A DNA stretch of 64,000 nt from Paenibacillus sp. N3.4. GTDB lineage: Bacteria > Bacillota > Bacilli > Paenibacillales > NBRC-103111. The notes beneath the pieces were generated by a model. It made no database searches. It saw only the letters and a list, made by a program, of their open reading frames with translations, and was not told the DNA's origin. The stretch spans positions 1 through 64,000 of the forward strand of contig NZ_VRTT01000025.1 of NCBI RefSeq assembly GCF_008017805.1. The letters run 5' to 3'. Made by a program: the position numbers and the translations under genes. Position 1 is the stretch's first letter, and the number at the start of each line of letters is the position of its first letter. This document shows, piece after piece, positions 56,142-64,000 of the stretch.

Positions 56142-57269
56142 TTCGTACCAGTAGCCTGGTGCTCCTTTTGTAAGTCTCATTAATGCTTCCACATAAAAGT
56201 AATCACCCCAAATGACAAAATCGTCAGGGGAAAGATCGCCACGCACATAATAAGAACCATGCTTCAACAAGCCTTCCGCAGAAGGGTCATCCTTCGTAGA
56301 ATAATTCGTAACCAAGGAACTCATGGATCGTTCGACCGCTTGTTTAAAAAACGAGTAGTCGGGATCTTCTTCGTTCAAATGCTCCAATAGTTCCAATATG
56401 CCGCAGCAGGCGATGGCTGTCGCCGAACTGTCTCGGTAATTGTCAGGAGCATCGGGTAGATTGAAATCCCAATAGGTCACATAGTCTTCCGGCAAATGTT
56501 TAATAAAGTAATGGGCCATTCGACGGGAGGTTTCCAGGAACAGAGGATCCTTCGTGTATGTATAAGAGAGAATAAAGCCGTAAATTCCCCATGCTTGTCC
56601 ACGCGTCCAGGTCGATCCGTTGGAATATCCTTGATGGGTGCTTCCGCCAACAGGCTCCCCCGTTTCCATATCAAAAGTGAACGTATGGTAGGAAGAATCG
56701 TCCCCCCGTACCAGGAATTTTCTGCTCTTGGTGGCATGAGTGACGGCAACCTCAAGGAAACGGGCATCTCCGGTTTTCTCATAAGCCCAATAAAGGAGCG
56801 GAAGATTCAACAAGCAATCAATGATGATGCGACCGCCGTTTTGCGGATCTCCTGCTTGACCCCATGCTTGAATATATTGCCCTTCCGGTCGCCATCGTTG
56901 TAATAAGACTTCTGCCGCACGGAGGCCAAGAGCTTTCGCAGATTCATCTTTTTCGAGGATCCATTGAGCTACCGCTGAAGGAAGATAGAGAAAGCCGATA
57001 TCGTGATGATCGAGAACCTTATGTGTATCCAAGCGGCGTTCAAAACTTGCAACGGTTTGTACCGCTGCTTCCCGGTAGGCTCCGTCCGCTGTGTATTCGT
57101 AGCACATCCACAGCAAGCCGGACCAAAAGCCTTCCGTCCAATCTTCATGGTCGCTTCTTTTATAATCGCCTCCATGAATGCCTGTCCAGGGAAACAAATC
57201 CCCGAATTTGCCGATATTGTTGCGTGTTTTAACCAATACGTCATCCATTGCTGCAGTCCACATGTGCAT
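56130..57269 (-). CDS. GH88 unsaturated glucuronyl hydrolase
   Basis: A 379-residue glycoside hydrolase of family 88. Motifs include the HHDIGFLYLPS block, GRIIIDCLLNLPLLYWA, STWTRGQAWGIYGF and NYRDSSATAIA. By position, Asp90 and Asp151 match the two catalytic Asp residues of characterised Bacillus enzymes. It hydrates the unsaturated glucuronyl end of oligosaccharides made by polysaccharide lyases (xanthan, gellan, hyaluronan or chondroitin type). No signal peptide is present, so it works in the cytoplasm on imported fragments, in keeping with the transporter genes transcribed the other way. No clear RBS is seen before the chosen ATG. Confidence 0.88.
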   Translation of the reverse strand: MHMWTAAMDDVLVKTRNNIGKFGDLFPWTGIHGGDYKRSDHEDWTEGFWSGLLWMCYEYTADGAYREAAVQTVASFERRLDTHKVLDHHDIGFLYLPSAVAQWILEKDESAKALGLRAAEVLLQRWRPEGQYIQAWGQAGDPQNGGRIIIDCLLNLPLLYWAYEKTGDARFLEVAVTHATKSRKFLVRGDDSSYHTFTFDMETGEPVGGSTHQGYSNGSTWTRGQAWGIYGFILSYTYTKDPLFLETSRRMAHYFIKHLPEDYVTYWDFNLPDAPDNYRDSSATAIACCGILELLEHLNEEDPDYSFFKQAVERSMSSLVTNYSTKDDPSAEGLLKHGSYYVRGDLSPDDFVIWGDYFYVEALMRLTKGAPGYWYERNE

Positions 57270-57529
57270 CCCGTCCTTTGTCCGTATGAATTGTACCCGT
57301 TCATTATAAGTTGAAGGTTAGAACGGAAACAGATTGAATAACGCCAATGTGAGTTCGAAAAAGAAAAGCGAATGAACAATTTGTACAATTCGATTTACAG
57401 TTTCTACAGGATGGCTGAAAAGGCACGATTTTGGGCATATCTGGTTTTACTTAAAGGGCCGGTTTATGTCACAATAGAACAACCTGAACGTAGGTTACAA
57501 ATCGGCATTTTCGCTCGGAGGGAACTATT

Positions 57530-59898
57530 ATGAAGCTGGAGACAATTTGGAGAAAGCGAAAGAGTGTCATTTTCAGATGGCTCGTTTCCTACACAGCGGT
57601 CGTTTTTTTGCCTATCCTCATGAGTGTAATCATGTATCGGGAAGCCAGCATCAATTTGAAAAGCGAAATTAACCGCGCTAACGATGTATTGCTGGAGCAG
57701 GTGCGCGATAAAATTGATGCGCAAATTGACAGTATGAAAAGGCTGGATACAGAAATTACATGGAACTTGAAAATCCAGGATCTGTTTTATACGAATAAAC
57801 CCAAAAATGAAGCTCAATATACAGCTTATCAAATCGTAAACGATTTTAAAGTTTATAAAACGTCCTATCCTTCTATCGATGATTTTTTTGTGACATGGGA
57901 CCAGGAACAATCCGTCTTATGTCCGGGGTGTGTTCGGGATTTTCAAGTCGCTTACGATACGTCATATAATACGGGCGCGAAAACCTATGAGGAATGGTTG
58001 CAATCGGTCTTACATTCTTCGGGCAATAGGTTCATTCTGCTCCCCCGATCGGATGCCTCCGAACCTAAGCAATCCTTAGCATATATTACCCATTTGCCAG
58101 GCGGGACTAGGGCAAAGTCTCCAGGTACTGTCGTGATTATGACGGATGTTGCTTGGTTTCATAAAGCGGTAGAGAATATTCAAGGTTTTAGCGGGGGACA
58201 AGTGTTCATTATGGATGAATCTAACCGCGTATTAATCTCTAATACCAACGAACCGCCATCGGCACTCGTCTTGGAGCAAGTAGAGCAAGCGGAAAGTACC
58301 TCCATGTATAAGAAAAATACATTTGATCAATCTGAAATCTTTTATAATAAGTCCGCTGTATCAGGATTAAAATATGTCTCCATTATTCCCAGCCAAATTT
58401 ATTGGAAAAAAGCCGAATATGTTAGACACTTCACTTACATCAGTATCGCCATCAGTATTTTAGGAGCTGCCCTTTTGACGTTTTTCTTCATGCGTAGGAA
58501 TTATTCACCGATTCAAAAATTGCTCCAAGTTCTGGCCGGAAGTAATAAAGATAAGGACGAAAGGCCGAATGGAGACGAAATGGGCTTTATTCAGAAAGCC
58601 GTTGTGCATGCACTCAGTGAGAAGGAAGCCATCTATTTACAACTGCAGCAGCAGCACCATGTCCTTCGCTCCAATATGCTCAATCGGCTGCTGAAGGGTA
58701 AGCTGGATGCGCACATCCCTTTTCAGGATGCTTTTGCTAAGTTTGATATTCGACTGGAATCCGATGATTTTGCCGTTATTTTGTTCTACTCCGAGGATGT
58801 GGAAGCCTTCTATTCCGGTTACCCTGAAATGGAGCTTCAGAACAAGAAAAGGCTGCTGTATTTTATAATGACGAACGTGGTGGAAGAGCTTGTTGGGCAA
58901 AAGGGGCATCGCGGCTATGTGGCGGAGCTTGATGAAATGCTGGCCTGTATCGTTAACTTCAATGAGGATGAAAAAGATCATCGCAAGGAAGACTTGCGTT
59001 TGATTACCGCCGAAGCCCAACAGTTTCTATTACAGCGATTTCATATCGAGCTTACCTTGTCCTACAGCGGTATTCATCCTACATTGGTCGGGATTTCGCA
59101 GGCTTATCAAGAGGCGTTGGATGCTATGGAATATAAATGGGTTTTAGGAAAGGCTGAGATCATTTCTTTTGATGAAATTCAAAAAGGTGATCTATCGGTG
59201 ACGCAGCTTGGTTATTACTACCCGCTTCAAGTCGAACAGCAGCTGATCAACTTCATTAAAGTAGGTAATTTCGATAAGGCGAGCGTAGTCTTGAAGGATA
59301 TCGCCGATCGGAATTTCAGTAAACCGTTAGCGTCCCTCACAATGGCCCGTTGTCTCATGTTTAATATGATCAGTACGATGATTAAAACAATTAATGAGAT
59401 CGGTGGCACGGAAGACAGCTTCTTGGCGAAAAATCCCCATTGGATGGATCAAATTGCCGCTTGTGACACGATTAAAGAAATGTATGAGCAGCTCATATTT
59501 ATACTGAACGACGTATGTGCTTATGCCGCATCGCGACTAGAATCCAATGTCACGAGGGTCAAAACGGATTCTCTTCGTGAGCTGATTGCTGATGTCATGG
59601 ACTTTGTTCAGCAGCATTATGACGATATCAATCTGAATGTCAGCATGATTGGAAAGCAATTCGATATGAAGCCAAGTTATTTGTCACAGCTGTTCAAACA
59701 GCAAAATGGGGAAGGGCTGCTCGATTATATCGGGAAATATCGCATTGAAAAGGCTAAACAGCTCATTAGTCAAAGCAAATTCCCGTTGCGGATATCGCGA
59801 AACAAGTAGGCTTTAACGAAGCTGCTACCTTCATTCGTGTGTTTAAGAAGTATGAAGGCATCACACCAGGCAAGTATAAAGAACTAGAATCGATGTAG
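57530..59898 (+). pseudogene. Membrane-bound AraC-type regulator, frameshift within the HTH domain
   Basis: TM1 (about 20-38), an extracellular Cache-like sensor (about 40-300), TM2 (about 302-322), a cytoplasmic linker and a C-terminal AraC HTH pair (from about 685). The first frame ends at 59809, in the middle of the HTH. The sequence continues one frame over, from PVADIAKQVGFNEAATFIRV to a TAG at 59896-59898. The break is at about 59779-59784 (TTCCCG, one C lost). Restored length is about 789 residues. Without the last 34 residues the second HTH is missing, so DNA binding would fail. It would activate the adjacent sugar transporter and GH88 genes on detecting a polysaccharide fragment. Confidence 0.85.
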
Positions 59899-60100
59899 GG
59901 AGCGGACGATGGCGTCCTCTTCCTCTTTTTTTAGAAAAATTGTTAATCAAATTGGACATTGTAAACAAGTGTGAAACCTTTTTATCAATGGTTTTGGCGC
60001 TTTTCATTATATATTTCTACCTATGCATTCATCATAATGAGACGAGTAAACACATGCAATTGATAAATAGACACAAGCTATTATGGGAGGGACAATAAAC

Positions 60101-61735
60101 ATGAAACAGAAAAGAAAATTTTTTGCATCCGTTGCACTTCTGACGATGGTCGGTGCGGTGGTCGCAGGATGCTCCGGCGGTAAGAATGAGGCACAGCCCA
60201 AAACAACAAGTGGCACCACGGAGATCGCAGCAGGCGGCAGCGTATATCCGCTGAAAACAGACAAGAAGCTGACTTATTGGGGAGAATTGAACGGAAATGC
60301 TTCCAGTGTAAAACCAACCTACGATCAAGTTCCTTTTTTTCAGGAGTGGCAAAACCGAACGGGAGTCAAGCTGCAATTCCAACAGCCTCCTGCAAACCAA
60401 GCTAAGGAATCGCTTAACGTGCTGTTAGCATCCGGAGAGCTTCCGGATATGATCGAGTATACTTGGGGGACCGACTTTCCTGGTGGCGCACAGAAAGCAA
60501 TTGATGACGGTTATATTCTTAAGCTAAATGATGCCATCGATAAATATGCGCCAAATTTGAAGAAATACCTAAAGGAACATCCGGAAGTGGATAAGCAAAT
60601 CAAAACCGATGATGGCAGCTATTATGTGTTCCCATTTATTCGTGGCGATGAAGTGCTAAAAACCTATCAAGGTCCGATTGTTCGTAAAGATTGGTTGGAT
60701 GAGCTTGGCTTGCCAGTTCCAACAACAATTGATGAATGGTATACGGCGCTTAAAGGATTCAAGGAGAAGAAAGGTGCAGCAGCCCCCCTTACCTTCCTAG
60801 GTACACCTACAACGTTGTTTGGATTAGACGGAGGCGCATTCATCGGCGCATACGGCGTTATCAAAAACTTCTATTTATCGAATGGCGATGTGAAATACGG
60901 TCCAATGGAACCGGGCTACAAGGAATTCTTAACAACGTTCCGCAAATGGTATGAAGAAGGGCTGATCGATAAGAACATTGCGACTGTAGATACCAAAACC
61001 ATGGATTCCAATATGACATCGGACCGCAGTGGAGCCAGCGTATGGAATTCGGGAGCGGGTCTGGGCAAGTGGCAGCCTCTAATTAAGCAGAAGGATCCGA
61101 AATCACAGCTTGTGCCGGCACCTTACGCGGTTCTTAAGAAAGGCGATAAGCCGTTGTTTGGGCAAAAAGACTTCTCTTATGTGGCAGCCGGTTCTGTCGC
61201 TATTTCTGCCAAATCCAAAAATGTCGAAGCGGCTGTTCGCATGTTGGATTACGGATATAGTGAAGAGGGACACTTATTTTTTAATTTCGGTACAGAAGGC
61301 ACCAGCTACAAGCTGGATAATGGCTATCCGAAATATACCGACACGGTCATGAACAACTCGGATCACCTTGCTCCGGCACAAGCGCTAGCTTTATATGCTC
61401 GCGGCGGATATAACGGACCATTCGTCCAAGACAAGCGATACATCGAACAATACTTGACGATGCCAGAACAGAAAGATGCGATTCAGTTATGGTCGCAAAC
61501 GGATGCCGGGAAATATGCGCTGCCTCCGATTTCACCGAACCCGAAGGAAAGTACTGAACTGGCAACGATTATGAATGACGTGAATACGCTAGTCGATGAA
61601 ATGAGCTTGAAAATTATTCTGGGAGCAGCGCCTGTAGATTCGTTTGACGGATACGTAACTAAGATGAAATCACTCAAAATTGATCGGGCCATTGAAATCA
61701 AAAAAGCAGCTTTGGACCGTTATAATAAGCGCTAA
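60101..61735 (+). CDS. Extracellular sugar-binding lipoprotein (LplA-like)
   Basis: A 544-residue binding protein of the large family found with LplB/LplC permeases in Paenibacillus. I chose ATG 60101 with GGGAGGG ahead; the frame opens six codons earlier. Lipobox VAGC follows the signal helix at about residues 20-27. The mature part has the typical DQVPFFQEWQNRTGVKL and GELPDMIEY motifs. It binds oligosaccharides, here probably uronate-containing fragments. A terminator follows it before the permeases, which would keep the binding protein in excess. Confidence 0.9.
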   Translation: MKQKRKFFASVALLTMVGAVVAGCSGGKNEAQPKTTSGTTEIAAGGSVYPLKTDKKLTYWGELNGNASSVKPTYDQVPFFQEWQNRTGVKLQFQQPPANQAKESLNVLLASGELPDMIEYTWGTDFPGGAQKAIDDGYILKLNDAIDKYAPNLKKYLKEHPEVDKQIKTDDGSYYVFPFIRGDEVLKTYQGPIVRKDWLDELGLPVPTTIDEWYTALKGFKEKKGAAAPLTFLGTPTTLFGLDGGAFIGAYGVIKNFYLSNGDVKYGPMEPGYKEFLTTFRKWYEEGLIDKNIATVDTKTMDSNMTSDRSGASVWNSGAGLGKWQPLIKQKDPKSQLVPAPYAVLKKGDKPLFGQKDFSYVAAGSVAISAKSKNVEAAVRMLDYGYSEEGHLFFNFGTEGTSYKLDNGYPKYTDTVMNNSDHLAPAQALALYARGGYNGPFVQDKRYIEQYLTMPEQKDAIQLWSQTDAGKYALPPISPNPKESTELATIMNDVNTLVDEMSLKIILGAAPVDSFDGYVTKMKSLKIDRAIEIKKAALDRYNKR

Positions 61736-61745
61736 TCGAAGGGCT

Positions 61746-61772
61746 GCGGGGAGTTACCTCCCCGCTTTTCTT
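61746..61772 (+). terminator. Terminator between binding protein and permeases
   Basis: GCGGGGAG and CTCCCCGC pair perfectly, loop TTAC, then TTTTCTTT. Placed 11 bp after the stop codon. Confidence 0.75.
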
Positions 61773-61908
61773 TACCACATCAGAAAGTATAAGTTTTCGG
61801 CTCCCGAAAACCGCTTTCTGATTGGCGATAAAACCAACCTCTGAACGCGGTCGCTCATCATTGAATGGCCTCGATAGAGGGTTTCTCATCGGGAGGAGGA
61901 GTTTATGT

Positions 61909-62868
61909 ATGAACCGGAATCTCAAGGCACCACTACTTAGGCCTTCTGCAGATGTTTCATTTCGTTCTAGAATAGTGAAGGATTTCCTGCTAAATAAGTA
62001 TTTATACCTCATGATGCTCCCTGTCTTGGCGTACTATATTGTGTTTCAATACGCTCCTATGTATGGAGCCATCATAGCCTTTAAAAACTACACGCCCATG
62101 AAAGGGATTATAGGCAGCGATTGGGTTGGCTTCGACAATTTCAAGAATTTTTTCGATACGTATTACTTTTGGCGTATTTTAAAAAACACGGCGGTCATCA
62201 GTCTATACTCGTTATGTTTCGAGTTTCCAATGCCAATCCTTCTTGCTCTTTTACTAAACGAAGTAAGGAACAAGGCGTTTAAGAAAACAGCCCAGTCGAT
62301 TGCTTACATGCCCTACTTTATTTCTATGATCGTCATTTGTGGGATGATCAAAGATTTTACAAACAGCGGAGGCTTTATTAATACACTGCTGATGCCCCTA
62401 TTCGGCGGGGGTGGCGAAGCCATGCTTCAAAAACCGGGGATGTTCCGGTCCATCTATGTGTTGTCGGAGATTTGGCAGCGAATCGGTTGGGAATCCATTA
62501 TTTACATGGCTGCTTTAACGGGAATTGATCAGGAACAGTATGAAGCCGCGCGAATAGACGGGGCATCGAGATTGCAGCAAATATGGAGAATTACGCTTCC
62601 CGGCATTTTGCCAGTCATCGTTATCATGTTCATCTTACGAACAGGAAACTTGCTAAATGTTGGGTTTGAGAAAATCATCCTGCTGTATAATCCCGTTACG
62701 TATGAAACAGCTGATGTTATTTCCTCTTTCGTGTATCGGAAAGGATTACTCGAATTTAATTGGAGCTATAGCTCGGCGGTAGGTTTGTTTAATTCGGTTC
62801 TAAATCTGATTTTATTAATAACGGCGAATCGATTGAGTCGTAAAGTGACAGAGAACAGTTTGTGGTAA
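61909..62868 (+). CDS. Sugar ABC transporter permease 1 (LplB/YtcP type)
   Basis: A 319-residue permease with six helices. I chose ATG 61909, following GGGAGGAGGAG; the earlier in-frame ATG at 61822 has no RBS and adds a stretch unlike a permease. The start of the conserved core reads LMMLPVLAYYIVFQYAPMYG and the EAA loop YEAARIDGASRLQQIWRITL is complete. It pairs with the next gene. The ATPase is not encoded here; a shared MsmX-type ATPase would be usual. Confidence 0.92.
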   Translation: MNRNLKAPLLRPSADVSFRSRIVKDFLLNKYLYLMMLPVLAYYIVFQYAPMYGAIIAFKNYTPMKGIIGSDWVGFDNFKNFFDTYYFWRILKNTAVISLYSLCFEFPMPILLALLLNEVRNKAFKKTAQSIAYMPYFISMIVICGMIKDFTNSGGFINTLLMPLFGGGGEAMLQKPGMFRSIYVLSEIWQRIGWESIIYMAALTGIDQEQYEAARIDGASRLQQIWRITLPGILPVIVIMFILRTGNLLNVGFEKIILLYNPVTYETADVISSFVYRKGLLEFNWSYSSAVGLFNSVLNLILLITANRLSRKVTENSLW

Positions 62869-62886
62869 CGGAAGGAGGAGTGAAAT

Positions 62887-63765
62887 ATGCCAACAACAAC
62901 GACGAGCCTATCCGAACGAATATTTGATAGATTTGTTTATTTAATATTATGTGCACTTATGGTTGTGACGATTTATCCACTTCTGTATGTCACATTCGCT
63001 TCGCTCAGTGATGCCGGTCAAATCGTATCTCACCAAGGGCTGCTCTGGAAACCGCTAGGCTTTAGTCTGGAAGCCTATAAACGGGTCTTTTCTAACTCGG
63101 CCATACTGAAGGGATACGGAAATACGCTGTTTATTGTTATTGTCGGCGTGCTGGTTAATCTGTTTTTAACCGCACTTGGCGCATTTGTACTTTCACGTAG
63201 GAATGTTTTATGGAATAAATTGTTTACTTTCTTGATTTTATTTACGATGTTCTTTAATGGCGGATTGATTCCTCTTTATTTGCTAGTTAAAGGTGTCGGA
63301 CTTATGGATTCACTTTGGGCTGTTATTATTCCATTCGCGATTAATACATTTAATTTGATTATTATGCGGACTTCGTTCATGTCGATTCCAGAAGCACTTG
63401 AAGAATCCGCGAAAATAGATGGCGCCAATCATTTCGTGCTGTTGTTCCGAATCATACTGCCTTTATCTTTGCCCGTTTTGGCAGTCATCTCACTCTACTA
63501 TGCGGTGGATAAATGGAATGGTTGGTTCTATGCCTCACTTTTCATTAAAGATAGGGATCTATTCCCGCTGCAAGTTATTTTGCGTGAAATATTGATTTCA
63601 AACTCAACGGATAGCATGTCATCAGGGGGAGGCGATCAGTTTCAAATCGGTGAAACGATCAAATATGCAACCATCATGGTTGCCACGGTACCGATTTTAT
63701 TTGTATATCCCTTCCTACAGCGATTTTTTGTTAAAGGCGCCATGGTTGGGGCTGTTAAAGGCTAA
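62887..63765 (+). CDS. Sugar ABC transporter permease 2 (LplC/YtcP type)
   Basis: A 292-residue permease with six helices and the loop EESAKIDGANHFVLLFRIIL. The C-terminal RFFVKGAMVGAVKG is diagnostic for this family in Bacillales. RBS GGAGGAG. It completes the importer with the upstream permease and binding protein. Confidence 0.93.
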   Translation: MPTTTTSLSERIFDRFVYLILCALMVVTIYPLLYVTFASLSDAGQIVSHQGLLWKPLGFSLEAYKRVFSNSAILKGYGNTLFIVIVGVLVNLFLTALGAFVLSRRNVLWNKLFTFLILFTMFFNGGLIPLYLLVKGVGLMDSLWAVIIPFAINTFNLIIMRTSFMSIPEALEESAKIDGANHFVLLFRIILPLSLPVLAVISLYYAVDKWNGWFYASLFIKDRDLFPLQVILREILISNSTDSMSSGGGDQFQIGETIKYATIMVATVPILFVYPFLQRFFVKGAMVGAVKG

Positions 63766-63816
63766 TGTGAAAAATGACGACAACGAATTGCTAGTCCTAT
63801 GTTTCGAACTACCTAT

Positions 63817-63863
63817 AAAAAGTCTGCTAGAGCCTATAAAAGAAGCTCTAGCGGACTTTTTTT
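63817..63863 (+). terminator. Terminator of the AAAAAGTCTGC family
   Basis: AAAAGTCTGCTAGAGC pairs with GCTCTAGCGGACTTTT, one wobble, then T-rich sequence. It ends the sugar transporter operon. I see nothing further in 63864-64000. Confidence 0.8.
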
Positions 63864-64000
63864 ATGCTTCAAGAACTAGTAACTTTGGACCATCCTGTAG
63901 GTTAAAGTAAGACCTTAGGGTGAGTGTGAAGCAAATAATTTCATATATTCGACAAATTTTTCTAAATATTAACACAGATATGAATAAGTAATTGTAAATT

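Noticed and set aside
57422..57437. GGCACG...TGGGC resembling a -24/-12 promoter before the AraC regulator
   Set aside because: The spacing between GG and GC elements is wrong and the TTGC of the -12 box is absent.

Overview
The window reads as chromosomal DNA of a Paenibacillus-like, spore-forming, low-GC Gram-positive. Supporting signs are strong AAGGAGG ribosome-binding sites with some TTG/GTG starts, the sporulation genes spoVR and yhbH, a giant S-layer-homology protein, and an AraC regulator/LplABC-type sugar transporter/GH88 locus typical of that family. No rRNA, tRNA, CRISPR array, phage structural gene or transposase was found.

Layout. (1) 0-8.6 kb: a compact cluster of two dynamin-like GTPases, a small membrane protein, a HerA/FtsK-type ATPase, a WHH/HNH nuclease toxin overlapping the ATPase gene, and a frameshifted SMI1/KNR4 immunity gene. 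(2) 8.8-10.5 kb: decayed or unknown small genes, including a cut-down vWA protein. (3) 10.6-19.6 kb: a five-gene operon behind a good sigma-A-like promoter: a coiled-coil protein, then two McrB-like AAA+ ATPases each followed by a DUF2357/PD-(D/E)xK (McrC-like) nuclease. It looks like a doubled, Mcr-type defence module. (4) 19.7-24.5 kb: yhbH-spoVR on the minus strand, then remnants (toxin-antitoxin, SMC-like ATPase C-terminus, a small broken gene). (5) 24.6-31.8 kb: a 2379-residue S-layer-homology surface protein. (6) 32-35 kb: a CorA-like membrane protein and a frameshifted acetyltransferase, flanked by two copies of a 107-bp repeat. (7) 35.2-55.2 kb: a sigma-54 regulated catabolic island. 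(8) 55.4-63.8 kb: repeat-rich spacer, a GH88 unsaturated glucuronyl hydrolase, a membrane-bound AraC-type regulator (frameshifted) and an extracellular sugar-binding protein with two permeases.

The sigma-54 island is the most coherent new-looking system. A histidine kinase, an NtrC-type activator with an intact GAFTGA loop, and a quaternary-amine-type binding lipoprotein are joined by ATGA overlaps. About 1.6 kb downstream a textbook -24/-12 promoter precedes a run of tightly packed genes: an enolase-superfamily enzyme, an OpuC-type ABC transporter, two aldehyde dehydrogenases, an aspartase/fumarase-superfamily lyase with altered substrate loops, a zinc and an iron alcohol dehydrogenase, a small membrane protein, and finally rpoN itself. 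The arrangement suggests that an external betaine-like compound is sensed, imported, cleaved by the lyase and oxidised. The substrate is unknown.

Many genes in the window are broken by a net -1 frameshift. Eight such events are located below. They may be true decay or deletion-type sequencing errors, so every 'pseudogene' call that rests on one indel is provisional.
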